Position numbers and translations under genes: made by a program. The notes beneath the pieces were generated by a model. That model did not search any database. It saw only the letters and a program-made list of their open reading frames with translations, and was not told the DNA's origin. From assembly GCA_021779695.1 (NCBI GenBank), contig JAJYAE010000001.1:1-64000 (forward strand): a DNA stretch of 64,000 bases, written 5' to 3'. The DNA is from Acidobacteriota bacterium (GTDB taxonomy: Bacteria > Acidobacteriota > Terriglobia > Terriglobales > Acidobacteriaceae). Of this stretch, positions 8,028 to 16,149 are shown one piece after another (the first letter of the stretch is position 1; the number at the start of each line of letters is the position of its first letter).

Positions 8028-8833
8028 CAGAAGACGAAAGTCGCAAGCATTTGAGGCAGGGTGTTCTCCACTTCAATCCTGGACGCGATCTTCCGATGAT
8101 TCTCGCGGTCCGCAATGCCGCCTTCATCAGCCATGGTCAGCTGTTTTCCCAACTCGCCAGTCAGGGAACGGAGTCGAACCGGCAGGGCTTTTGCTGGCGG
8201 CTGAAACGGCTGGTGGATGCCGGCCTGATCCAAAGATTGCCTCAAATCATGCCCTACTCGGGCGCGACGTACACGATTACCCGCGCTGGCCTGATCTGCC
8301 TTGAGAGCTGCGGAGAAGGGCTGGTCAGCATTACCTCCGATTCGAGATCCCTGCCGAACAGCCGCCAGGCTGCGCACTATCTGGAGCTTGGCGAAATCAG
8401 GAGCGCCCTCAGAAAAGCCAAAATTCTGCGCAGGTGGATCTCGGATATCGAACTTCGATCCATAAATCTGTCGATTGACTTGCCGCTCGCCAAGGATTAC
8501 GACGCGGTTGCTGAGTTCGCAATCGAACACTGCATGGAAGTATCGGCAGGAATCGAATACGAGAAAACACTCAAAGGATCTCAGCGGTACCGGGAGATTG
8601 TGAAGGCGGTGAAAGAGGAGAAGCAGCTCGATCTTCTTGTCTACCTCACCTCATCGATCGATCTTGTTTACCAGCTCAGGGCCGAATTTGAGGAATTGGA
8701 TTTTCCAACCGTGTTCGCGCCGTCCGGGCCATTCCGCCGCAATCCGCTGGACCTTCCCATGTACTGTACGCTGTTTCCCGGTCAGAAAATGGTCATCCTG
8801 GCCGAAATCATCTCCGCATTGCCGCGCCATTAG
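7982..8833 (+). CDS. Replication-relaxation-type winged-helix protein
   Basis: About 283 residues from ATG 7982. A GTG at 7994 directly after GGGAGGT is an alternative start. Residues about 35-110 form a winged helix (AAFISHGQLFSQL...FCWRLKRLVDAGLIQRLP...GATYTITRAGLICL), as in the replication-relaxation family often found next to conjugation coupling proteins. The C-terminal half has GIEYEKTLKGSQRYREI, an E-x-E-K-T-x-K pattern followed by RY typical of that family and reminiscent of a nuclease fold. It probably handles plasmid DNA at transfer or replication initiation. Family-level assignment is moderate; catalytic activity is unproven. Confidence 0.5.
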   Translation: MGGHVERFRDEEVLVAEDESRKHLRQGVLHFNPGRDLPMILAVRNAAFISHGQLFSQLASQGTESNRQGFCWRLKRLVDAGLIQRLPQIMPYSGATYTITRAGLICLESCGEGLVSITSDSRSLPNSRQAAHYLELGEIRSALRKAKILRRWISDIELRSINLSIDLPLAKDYDAVAEFAIEHCMEVSAGIEYEKTLKGSQRYREIVKAVKEEKQLDLLVYLTSSIDLVYQLRAEFEELDFPTVFAPSGPFRRNPLDLPMYCTLFPGQKMVILAEIISALPRH

Positions 8834-9174
8834 AGTCGCACTCGTGGATGTGTCCGCTCACTGAACATGCGATAGATTGCCGTCGCCGGCAAGGACTGCA
8901 GAGCGCTCATCCCGGTCGTAATTCGGAGGCTCCGGAGATCGCGCCGACAACGCCTCGATGACCTCTTTCCTTCGCCAATAACGCTCTTTACTTCGCGAAG
9001 ACACGTCTTTACAACTAGCCACGTAAGCCGCTGGGCGCTCTGATGTTATTTTTGACTATCCCTCAAAAGCTCTGATTTGTGGCTCAGGATCGCAGGTATT
9101 TCTCGGCCCTTCGGAGCAGGTACTGATCTGTCGGCTTAAGCTAAGTTGAAGGACCTGGGTGGAGGTTTTGTAGC
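8834..9174. other. Intergenic, no gene seen
   Basis: 341 bases between the conjugation block and the reductase gene. No convincing frame, hairpin terminator or iteron array was seen. Two loose copies of CTTTAC-type sequence occur near 8990-9015 and I attach no function to them. It is the junction between backbone and a small cargo patch. Confidence 0.4.
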
Positions 9175-9708
9175 ATGGCGAAGCTCGTGTATGAATTGAA
9201 CCAATCCCTGGACGGCTACGTCGACCACCTGAAAATGGGGCCGCCCCGCCCCGCGCTCTTTAGTCATTTCATCGAGCGAGTGCGCGGCTTGACGGGCATG
9301 ATTTACGGTCGCGGCATGTACGAGGTCATGCGCTATTGGGACAATGACGTTGCGGATTGGGATGCTGATGAACGTGACTATGCTGCGGCATGGCGAGCCC
9401 AGCCGAAGTGGGTTGTGTCGCGCTCTTTGAAATCGGTCGGCCCCAACGCCACCCTCGTCGACGGCGACATTGAGGTAGCTATACGCGGCCTGAAGGCCCA
9501 GCTCGACGGGGAGATTGAAGTTGCCGGACCCGTTCTGGCGGGAAGCCTTACCAACCTTGGCCTCATCGACGAGTATCGAATTTACCTGCACCCCGTCGTG
9601 CTTGGGTCTGGCAGGCCATACTTCACCGGCCCCCGGCCGCCGCTCCGCCTGGTGGCCAGCGATCTAATTGTCGAGGATGTGATCAGGTTGACGTACGTGC
9701 CCGCTTAG
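9175..9708 (+). CDS. Dihydrofolate reductase-family (RibD C-terminal domain) protein
   Basis: 177 residues starting MAKLVYELNQSLDGYVD, the usual opening of bacterial DHFR/RibD-C family oxidoreductases. GLTGMIYGRGMYEVM, PKWVVSRSL and GEIEVAGPVLAGSLTNLGLIDEYRIYLHPVVLGSGRPYF complete the NADPH-binding reductase fold. Length is normal. These proteins reduce small heterocyclic substrates with NADPH, but the substrate here is unknown. GTGGAGG lies upstream. The gene stands alone on the plus strand between the conjugation block and a convergent secreted-protein gene, so it is probably cargo. Confidence 0.75.
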   Translation: MAKLVYELNQSLDGYVDHLKMGPPRPALFSHFIERVRGLTGMIYGRGMYEVMRYWDNDVADWDADERDYAAAWRAQPKWVVSRSLKSVGPNATLVDGDIEVAIRGLKAQLDGEIEVAGPVLAGSLTNLGLIDEYRIYLHPVVLGSGRPYFTGPRPPLRLVASDLIVEDVIRLTYVPA

Positions 9709-9790
9709 CGAGACTCGTCCGACGGACTGCGCGGATTCGCGAGCCTGTAAGACGCTTGAAAGCTGTGATTCGCTCAAATCCGGCAATCGC

Positions 9791-11260
9791 CTACTCCTCA
9801 AGCTGTCCGTCTGGACTAATGATCGCGCCCGAACATCCAACATCCAGAGTTGGGTAGTCGGTGCATCTCTGAATCTTTGCTCTCGATGCCGGCCATCCAA
9901 ACAAGTCGCGATTGGGGTCCCACCGCCACAGAATCGCGTGGTGATCGGGAAACAGCAGTAGCTCATTCCCGTAGTAGCTAAGATCTGCAATTTCCGTCCT
10001 GTGAGCGGAGACTTCCTGCGCCAAGTCGTCCCGGCCAAGCGCATGCATATCGGCAGCAAAGACGCTCAATGCCTTTTCACTCATCGAAGCGCCGTTCACG
10101 AATATGAGCCATGCTCCCAAATTCCTGTGCTGCCTCAGGGAGGCCATGATCCAGGGATTGTCGAGCACCAGACGCTCATATTGACTGCTGTGATGGAGGA
10201 ATGTGTCTACTCCGACCGCTTGTCCGTTCTGGATTGGGAAGACCGCAGCGACAACGAGATTCTGAGGGAAATCGGATCGTCGAACATCTGCTTGAAGACT
10301 CTCCTCGCCAGCCTTCGGCCGGGCAACGCCAAAGTGCAGACTGATGTGCTCGGAGACCTCAGATCGCCGAATCGTGTACCTGGTGCGAAGATGGACAAGC
10401 GCATCTCCGGCCTGGTCTTCAGCACCGATCTCTTTCCATCTTTGCGTGATCGATCCGTCCATTTGAAAGACAATCTCGCGCATAAGACCAGCGCCTTGTA
10501 GGCGCCCTTTGTTGACAGCGCCATCGGGAAGCAGCTTTGCAACAGAACGAGAAATGTCAGCATTGAAAGTCTGGATTTTGTTCCCGTCTCTTTCACAGGT
10601 CCACGGGAGCATGAATGCCGGTTGGTTTCTTGTTTCGGCCTCAATCGTCTTGCCATTCACAAACCGGACAATGACATGAACCCAAACTGGATCATCTGTC
10701 CAACTACTTCTCACGGCGCGTGGAATTGCTTTTCCGATTAAGGCTAGATCGGTAAAGGACTCCCTGAGGAACGCCTGCTGTCGCTGGTCGTTCGGCTCCC
10801 CGAGACTTCCAAAGTGTTTCGCAGCCTCACCGGCTTGCTCTTCCAACCAACTTTGGTTGATCCCGAGATTTGAAAGCGATGGCGTATTGATTGGGGGCGC
10901 AGTTAGAGCCCGGACAAGGTCCAGAACGTCTTGGGCGGCAACGGTATCCCTGGAAGGCGCAGTTTGCCTGGTTCCGTTCCCGGGAAAAGCGGGCTGGACA
11001 TCTGGAGCTGAAGTCGTCAACCGGACAGAGTTGTACTCAGGAGTAATGGTGGACGGATTCCAGGTTCGTTCAAATATTCCGTGGCGGTTTGTGATCCTAA
11101 CCAATGCTTTGGTGGCCTTGGCAGACCCAGCCCAAGCAGGCGCGATTTCGACTTGTTCAATTTGAAAGGACGTCTGTTGGGCGAGTGCGCTGACTGCCCA
11201 AAAGATCATCCAACTTGAGACAACGATGAGGGAACGAAATCTACCGAAGTCTCGCGGCAC
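9791..11260 (-). CDS. Secreted protein of unknown function
   Basis: 489 residues. I place the start at GTG 11260 because AAGGAGG lies five bases upstream. This makes residues about 10-32 a clean signal peptide (SLIVVSSWMIFWAVSALAQ). The mature part is a mixed alpha/beta soluble protein with the pattern NPWIMASLRQHRNLGAWLIFVNG and an aspartate/tryptophan-rich tail. No catalytic motif is recognised. It looks less GC-rich than the backbone genes and is on the opposite strand, suggesting transferred cargo. Periplasmic or outer-surface location is inferred. Confidence 0.7.
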   Translation of the reverse strand: MPRDFGRFRSLIVVSSWMIFWAVSALAQQTSFQIEQVEIAPAWAGSAKATKALVRITNRHGIFERTWNPSTITPEYNSVRLTTSAPDVQPAFPGNGTRQTAPSRDTVAAQDVLDLVRALTAPPINTPSLSNLGINQSWLEEQAGEAAKHFGSLGEPNDQRQQAFLRESFTDLALIGKAIPRAVRSSWTDDPVWVHVIVRFVNGKTIEAETRNQPAFMLPWTCERDGNKIQTFNADISRSVAKLLPDGAVNKGRLQGAGLMREIVFQMDGSITQRWKEIGAEDQAGDALVHLRTRYTIRRSEVSEHISLHFGVARPKAGEESLQADVRRSDFPQNLVVAAVFPIQNGQAVGVDTFLHHSSQYERLVLDNPWIMASLRQHRNLGAWLIFVNGASMSEKALSVFAADMHALGRDDLAQEVSAHRTEIADLSYYGNELLLFPDHHAILWRWDPNRDLFGWPASRAKIQRCTDYPTLDVGCSGAIISPDGQLEE

Positions 11261-11603
11261 ACGCGCCTCCTTGTGAGACGATACATCCGACTTGCGGTCT
11301 AGCACACTGAATTTGATCCAATGATAGCCACGCGGGCGGCTTGCCGCCAGCGCTGACCGAAAATCACGCAGATCGTGTCGTGCTCGGTAGTGGAGGGGGA
11401 CCACGGTGCTCGACTTGCTTCGGTCGCCCGAAATTGGATCCCTCGCGCCCGGCTAATCCGGACTGGGCCGTCGCTTATCTGACGATGTCCCCGCCAGCCT
11501 GGGTCACGTATTGCCCACCTTCTCAGTCTGAGTACGTCCGCGCCCCGCCATTCGGCTGGGGCTTTTCATTTCCAGCCAGAAGACCAATGCAGGAGGAAGT
11601 GTC
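11261..11603. other. Divergent intergenic region with terminator-like hairpin
   Basis: 343 bases separating the secreted-protein gene (minus) from the replication block (plus). It holds the ribosome-binding site of the former at 11266-11272 and a GC-rich hairpin with TTTT at 11542-11566. No other gene seen. Confidence 0.4.
11542..11566 (+). terminator. GC-rich hairpin with TTTT
   Basis: GCCCC (11542-11546) pairs with GGGGC (11558-11562), with further partial pairing inside, followed by TTTT at 11563-11566. It looks like a Rho-independent terminator just upstream of the gene at 11604, perhaps insulating the replication block. Confidence 0.5.
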
Positions 11604-12062
11604 ATGTCGCACCGTCATCGCCGGTATTCGAAGCGCGAGCTGCTCGGCAGCTTGCACGTGGACTACGTCATGTCTGTCACCGATCTTGGCCTGGCGGCCA
11701 GGACCAATCGCTGGGATGTGCTGCGTGCGTTCCTCGCCGCAGGGGAAGCCCGGGCGGAACGGCTCGTGGAAGAAGAGGACGGCTTCCTGATTCTGCAAAG
11801 CGTTCCCGGAGAGCCGAACACCGGGGGGATCTACCTCTTTGCCGAGCCACTGCAGTCCTTCTTCTGGCTTCGTTTCGACCTGAAGGAGGACACGCTCAAC
11901 GGCAACGACTTCCAGATTGCCCTGCGGGTATACCGCCTGCTTGACCTGATCGATGGCAAGCGCAGGAAGTCTCATCGCCGGCACGTTGCGGAAAACCACC
12001 CGATTCGGCCGGTGCCGGAGCTGGGCCTTAGTGCTCCAGCTATGGCAGTTGCCGCCTGCTAG
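11604..12062 (+). CDS. Hypothetical protein, first gene of replication block
   Basis: 152 residues with a strong GGAGGAAG ribosome-binding site. It shares RRYSKRELL with the small protein at 3.6 kb. The middle (about 60-110) alternates hydrophobic strands (GFLILQSVPGE, GIYLFAEPLQSFFWLRFDL), suggesting a small beta sandwich. The tail is basic (KRRKSHRRH). It precedes the primase gene in the same direction, so it is probably a plasmid-maintenance accessory. Family not recognised. Confidence 0.6.
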   Translation: MSHRHRRYSKRELLGSLHVDYVMSVTDLGLAARTNRWDVLRAFLAAGEARAERLVEEEDGFLILQSVPGEPNTGGIYLFAEPLQSFFWLRFDLKEDTLNGNDFQIALRVYRLLDLIDGKRRKSHRRHVAENHPIRPVPELGLSAPAMAVAAC

Positions 12063-12143
12063 GTAGGGGGAATCCGGGTCCATTTGACCGAGTTTTGGAA
12101 CCGGGCTACAACAGCACAGCTTGACCGGAAGGGAGCACCAGCC

Positions 12144-13148
12144 ATGGCTCAACTTGTTGGCATGTGGAAGGCGCCGCGACCGCAGCCGGAGATCCTACCG
12201 GCTACGGTCGGCCAGGCGGCCGAATACATGGCGTGGTTTGTGAACCGGCGGGCTTATACCCGGCAAACGGACCGGCCAGATGAACACTCTGGGAAGTACT
12301 ACTTCTACCAGGCGCGGAATAAGCAGACAAAAGAGCGACTGGCGCTCGACCCCGTAGTGGTCCAGAAGCACCTGGCGGGGGAACTCACTGTCGGCCTCTA
12401 TGCCATCAATCCGGAGACGCAGTGCTCGAAATGGGTGGCCATCGATGCCGACTACGAAGGCGCCTACCGCGACCTCCGGACCCTCAAGTGGGAACTCGAA
12501 CAGGACGGTGTTCACGCCGTCGTCGAGATGTCGCGGCGCGGCGCGCACCTCTGGATCCTCTGCGAGCGGCCATTACCCGCCCGGCTCTGCCGTACCTATA
12601 TATATAGTCTGGCTCTCCGTCTCGACGTTCCGATCAAGGGAACGTTCCGGCAGGTGGATGGTATTGAGGTCTTTCCCCGCCAGGATGAGATCGGCGAATC
12701 AGAGTACGGGAATGCCATTCGGGGACCGCTCGGCATCCACCGCGCCAATATGCACCGCTATTGGTTTGAGGATGCGCCGAGCAATCTGGACGACCAGATC
12801 GCGTACCTGCGGTCAGTGAAGCGGCTCACTGCGGCGGAACTCGAAACCTTTACGCAAGGCGTGTCAATTCCGGAATCCGTCTGCGGACGGGTAGCAAAGG
12901 AAGTTCCGCCGCCCGAAGTTCCCCACACCGGGTTTCAGATTCTCCAGCACGTCAAGGTGCGATTCAAACGGAGTGGCAACTACTGGACACAGTGTCCCTC
13001 CTGCGCACAACAGGGACGCGATCGCGCACGGGATAATCTGGCGATTTCGGTGGCCAATCCCCAGTTCTACAAATGCTGGGCCGGATGCTCGCGCGAGATG
13101 ATCCGCGAAGCACTGGGCCAGCCCATTCCCAAACAGAGCTATCGGTAG
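12144..13148 (+). CDS. Primase-polymerase (AEP superfamily) with C-terminal CHC2-like zinc finger
   Basis: 334 residues; the start at 12144 follows AAGGGAG, and the longer frame lacks a site. The metal-binding pair is AIDADYE (D101, D103). GAHLW (H135) is the second AEP motif, and EVFPRQ (175-180) followed by YGNAIRGPLGIHR matches AEPs of the TOTE/CRISPR-associated type. After a linker, CPSC...C...C at about 289-317 with YWTQCPSC and YKCWAGC looks like the CHC2 zinc finger of DnaG-type primases. The combination suggests a plasmid replication primase making RNA or DNA primers with its own DNA-binding finger. SSB and Rad52-like genes follow downstream. All main AEP motifs are present, so activity is plausible. 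Confidence 0.7.
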   Translation: MAQLVGMWKAPRPQPEILPATVGQAAEYMAWFVNRRAYTRQTDRPDEHSGKYYFYQARNKQTKERLALDPVVVQKHLAGELTVGLYAINPETQCSKWVAIDADYEGAYRDLRTLKWELEQDGVHAVVEMSRRGAHLWILCERPLPARLCRTYIYSLALRLDVPIKGTFRQVDGIEVFPRQDEIGESEYGNAIRGPLGIHRANMHRYWFEDAPSNLDDQIAYLRSVKRLTAAELETFTQGVSIPESVCGRVAKEVPPPEVPHTGFQILQHVKVRFKRSGNYWTQCPSCAQQGRDRARDNLAISVANPQFYKCWAGCSREMIREALGQPIPKQSYR

Positions 13149-13162
13149 ACAGGGAGGTGAGC

Positions 13163-13792
13163 GTGAAGGAGAGTCGGTTAACTATGATTGCGCGGCGTGG
13201 ACTGGCGCTGCCCGCAGAGACTCTGGAGCAAATTCGGAAGACGGGCATCCGCTGCCGGCCGCAACTGGACGTCGTTTACCAGCAGCATGCGAAAGCATGG
13301 AGGATTCGTGGTGAAGAATCGGGAGGCGCGGTGGAGCTCCTGGGCCACTACGTCGGCTTCGTCGCTGTAGACGGAAGCGCAGTCCCTTGGCTGCAACGGG
13401 TCCAGAACTTCCTCCCCAACGGCATGCACGCTGTCATCGTCGGCGATGAATTCGTGCGCGTCGAGATGTTCCGTTTCGAGAACACCTACGATCTGCTGAT
13501 CACCACACACTGGCTCGAACAGAAGGACGGCAGGCGCGCGGAACTGCGAAGCGCAATTCTCTTTCTCGGCCGCAATGGGTTCCTTGACACGGAACTCTGG
13601 GGCAAGGATGCGGCATTCCGCGGCGGCGCCATACCTCACTTTCTGACCAGAAGCGGCGAACCGGGACCGCCGGGGCCGCTCTGGACAGACGCGACACTAA
13701 AGGTGACCGAGGCTGTGTGCTGTTGCGGATGCCGTCATTCGCATCTGCTGGAGGCAGTGCCGATGCCGAGGCTGGTCGAGGTCTCCGCATGA
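13163..13792 (+). CDS. Hypothetical protein
   Basis: 209 residues from GTG 13163, which has AGGGAGGTGA immediately upstream; longer ATG readings overlap the primase. Sequence is mixed alpha/beta with VVYQQHAKAWRI, HYVGFVAVDGSAVPWLQRVQNFLPNGMHAVIVGDEFVRVEMFRFENTYDLLIT and a CCCGC cysteine cluster near the C-terminus that could bind a metal. It sits between the primase and two small membrane proteins, in the same operon. Function unknown. Confidence 0.6.
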   Translation: MKESRLTMIARRGLALPAETLEQIRKTGIRCRPQLDVVYQQHAKAWRIRGEESGGAVELLGHYVGFVAVDGSAVPWLQRVQNFLPNGMHAVIVGDEFVRVEMFRFENTYDLLITTHWLEQKDGRRAELRSAILFLGRNGFLDTELWGKDAAFRGGAIPHFLTRSGEPGPPGPLWTDATLKVTEAVCCCGCRHSHLLEAVPMPRLVEVSA

Positions 13793-14100
13793 TTGACTGG
13801 CATCATCCGCGGATCTATGAACGGCTGCGTTGCTTCGGCCTGACCCTCTTCACCATTGGCGTTGCCTCGCACAATGTCGCAAATCCGCCCGTCGCAGTCG
13901 CGGCCATCATCGTCGCCGCTCTTCTGGTCGTCCGGCTCAGGATCGAGTTGGAGATCGGTCGGGACGAAGAAGAGGCCAGTCTCGAACGCAAGCTCAGGCA
14001 TATCGATCTGGTTAACGCGCTGGCCATCGGCCCGGCGGTGCTTGGAGTGCTGGCGCTGCTGCGCCGGTTCTCCGAAGTCGGAATGTTCATTGAAGGATGA
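13789..14100 (+). CDS. Small two-helix membrane protein
   Basis: 103 residues, ATGA-overlapped with the preceding gene. Hydrophobic segments at about 15-30 and 33-48 suggest a hairpin anchor, with a charged stretch (ELEIGRDEEEASLERKLRHIDL) and a third hydrophobic region near 80-95. Function unknown. Confidence 0.55.
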   Translation: MIDWHHPRIYERLRCFGLTLFTIGVASHNVANPPVAVAAIIVAALLVVRLRIELEIGRDEEEASLERKLRHIDLVNALAIGPAVLGVLALLRRFSEVGMFIEG

Positions 14101-14126
14101 ATTGAACCTTCGGAGAGGGAGAGGCG

Positions 14127-14465
14127 ATGCATTTCACGCTGAAGAGTTTGATCGAGCTGCTTGCGCAGGAGTGGTACGTTCTGTGTGCCTACTTCGCAAT
14201 CTTCGTTCTGCTCGAAGTCCGCAAGAACGGCGAGCAGATCGCGATGCATCGTGTGGTTCGTCATGCGCTCTGGGCCGCGTCCTTCGTGATCCTCCTCCAC
14301 GCCGCGATGGTGTCGGAGCTCTCGATACGTCGGACAGGGCTTGATTTCAGAGTCTTCGACTACGTGATGGTCATGTGCCTCACCGGGACCACAATCTACC
14401 TGCTCGGGGAAATGTTCGAGGAGGTTCCAAAGCCGGTCAGCGCGAATGCGGAGAAACAGCCATGA
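14127..14465 (+). CDS. Small multi-pass membrane protein
   Basis: 112 residues with GGAGAGGGAGAGG upstream. Three hydrophobic stretches (about 11-28, 47-66, 78-96) separated by short basic loops indicate an inner-membrane protein. It overlaps the next small gene by ATGA, so both are probably co-translated. No motif recognised. Confidence 0.6.
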   Translation: MHFTLKSLIELLAQEWYVLCAYFAIFVLLEVRKNGEQIAMHRVVRHALWAASFVILLHAAMVSELSIRRTGLDFRVFDYVMVMCLTGTTIYLLGEMFEEVPKPVSANAEKQP

Positions 14466-14677
14466 GTTCAGAATGGGCGCCACTGGAGCAGATGCTCGGG
14501 CCGAAGCTCTGCGAGTCGTTCATGTACATGGGCCGATCCGGCGAACTCTACCTGTACAAGCACATCGAAACGCGCCGATACCTCAACCTCTCCGCCGAAG
14601 GAAGGTGCTTTCGGTACACGGGTAACAGCTACGAGCCGGAGGAATTGCGAAAGGCCATCGCGCACGCTTTCAGTTAA
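14462..14677 (+). CDS. Small soluble hypothetical protein
   Basis: 71 residues, start overlapping the previous stop. Aromatic-rich (YMGRSGELYLYKHIETRRYLNLS), no cysteine motif or membrane helix. It is the last gene before the palindrome upstream of ssb. Function unknown. Confidence 0.5.
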   Translation: MSSEWAPLEQMLGPKLCESFMYMGRSGELYLYKHIETRRYLNLSAEGRCFRYTGNSYEPEELRKAIAHAFS

Positions 14678-14690
14678 GAACACAGTGTTC
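14678..14690. promoter_or_regulatory. Palindrome GAACACAGTGTTC upstream of ssb
   Basis: A perfect 13-base palindrome with single-base centre, about 40 bases before the ssb start. It resembles GAAC...GTTC damage-response operators but has five rather than four central bases. It could be a LexA-like or plasmid-encoded repressor site, which is inference only. Confidence 0.35.
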
Positions 14691-14731
14691 GCGCCGGAAA
14701 GAAGAGGGCGCGGGAAATGGAGAAGCAAATC

Positions 14732-15181
14732 ATGAGCAAGACAGTGAACAAGGTTCTGCTGCTGGGCAATGTCGGCAAGGACCCGGAGATCGCGTCAACA
14801 AACGGTGGAACGCTGGTTGCCAAGCTTTCGCTGGCAACCTCCGAGCGCTTCAAGGACAAGCAAGGCGAGTGGCAGGAGCGCACGGAGTGGCACAACCTGG
14901 TTGCCTACGCGCGCGGCGCGGAGATCCTGCGCGATTACGTGCATAAGGGGTCGAAGCTCTACGTCGAGGGGCGGCTCACAACCCGCTCCTGGGACGATAA
15001 AGAAAGCGGGAAGAAGGTCTATCGCACTGAAATCGTCGTGGGCGACGTCAGCCTGCTTTCGGATAACGGTCGGTCAGGAAAAGCCGCATCGGATCAACGG
15101 CCGCCACGTGATGAGCGGCATGATGAATCGGCAGGCGACTTTGACGGGCTCGGCATCACAGATGACGCCGTACCGTTCTAG
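14732..15181 (+). CDS. ssb: Single-stranded DNA-binding protein
   Basis: 149 residues beginning MSKTVNKVLLLGNVGKDPE. I chose 14732 because GGAGAAG lies about nine bases upstream; an ATG at 14717 would add five residues. The OB-fold landmarks are present: LLGNVGKDPE, LSLATSERFKDKQGEWQERTEWHNLVAYARGAEILRDYVHKGSKLYVEGRL and TTRSWDDKESGKK. The tail is acidic and ends DDAVPF, the standard SSB C-terminal tip that recruits partner proteins. It is a plasmid-encoded SSB protecting transferred or replicating single strands, next to primase and Rad52-like genes. Confidence 0.95.
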   Translation: MSKTVNKVLLLGNVGKDPEIASTNGGTLVAKLSLATSERFKDKQGEWQERTEWHNLVAYARGAEILRDYVHKGSKLYVEGRLTTRSWDDKESGKKVYRTEIVVGDVSLLSDNGRSGKAASDQRPPRDERHDESAGDFDGLGITDDAVPF

Positions 15182-15214
15182 AATGGGGAACCTTGGGTGT
15201 GGTCGGTAACTGGG

Positions 15215-16024
15215 TTACGCTGGGCGTGCCGCGATGCTCACCCGGTTCCTTCCATTTGCTTTTGAGCTATACATCGCACTATCTGCCTGCTGAAAAAGGT
15301 CGTCTGAATTGGCAGCAATCTCGGGCATTGTGGAAACACCGAGACTCGCAGTGACGCCATCGCTGATACCAGGAATGGCGGTAGCTTCAATTGAAATGCG
15401 GATCCTTTCAGCAACGGATTCTGCCTCTTTACCTGAGTGGTTGGGCAGTAGTACAACGATTTCCTCACCTCCGTATCGAAAAGGATCTCCCTTTTTCGCA
15501 ACCGCCCGAGATACGACGTCCGCAGTGACTTTGAGCACCGCGTCACCAATTTTGTGACCATATTTGTCATTGAACTGCTTGAAATGGTCGATGTCGATGA
15601 CCACCAAGCTCAGAGGGTGATCCACAGATGCATCGCCTGCTAGAAGGACAAGTGTCTTATCGTATTCGCCACGATTTGGAATGCCTAATAGGGAATCGAT
15701 TTGTCTCTCGGTCGGCAACAGGGCTGCAGCTGGCTCAACGATTTGCTTAAGTTCCTCGTCGGTGATCGTCTGACCTCGTTCTGCCAGTGTGGCCCAGCCA
15801 TCCTCATGCGCCGTATTAATAAGCCTGCCACGTTCAAATTGACCCCAAATCCAGAGAAGGTTTTGTCGTTCCTGTTGTGAAAGGTCAATTTGAAGATTTA
15901 ATTCCAGGATGCCTTTGGTGTCACCCTTTCCGATCACATTGAATTTGTACAGTGCTTGATCACATCCCCACTTTCGCAGGTGCTGAAGCAGAATGAGAGC
16001 GAGATCGAAGTCAGAACGAAACAT
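15215..16024 (-). CDS. Diguanylate cyclase (GGDEF) with short soluble N-domain
   Basis: 269 residues, no membrane helix. The C-terminal GGDEF domain (about 105-269) has the metal/substrate region VVIDIDHFKQFNDKYGHKIGDAVLK and signature RYGGEEI (GGEEI at 185-189). The allosteric I-site position carries KxxD (177-180) instead of RxxD, so product inhibition may be weakened. The first 100 residues form an unfamiliar soluble domain that presumably senses something or dimerises. Expected product is cyclic di-GMP. The gene is reversed relative to its neighbours and inserted between ssb and the Rad52-like gene, and looks less GC-rich, so it is probably an acquired insert. Confidence 0.85.
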   Translation of the reverse strand: MFRSDFDLALILLQHLRKWGCDQALYKFNVIGKGDTKGILELNLQIDLSQQERQNLLWIWGQFERGRLINTAHEDGWATLAERGQTITDEELKQIVEPAAALLPTERQIDSLLGIPNRGEYDKTLVLLAGDASVDHPLSLVVIDIDHFKQFNDKYGHKIGDAVLKVTADVVSRAVAKKGDPFRYGGEEIVVLLPNHSGKEAESVAERIRISIEATAIPGISDGVTASLGVSTMPEIAANSDDLFQQADSAMYSSKANGRNRVSIAARPA

Positions 16025-16149
16025 TGCTGGAGAACCAGTTTGACGACATTGTAATGGCTGACCTTGAGCAAATGTTCATCTTTGCCAACGCATCAACTCT
16101 TGAACGAATCACGGGTGTCTTGAAATCCAAGAACGAAAGGGACCGGACC

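Noticed and set aside
8834..9174. Possible replication origin in the gap after the conjugation block
   Set aside because: No iterons, DnaA-box cluster or clear AT-rich unwinding region could be seen.
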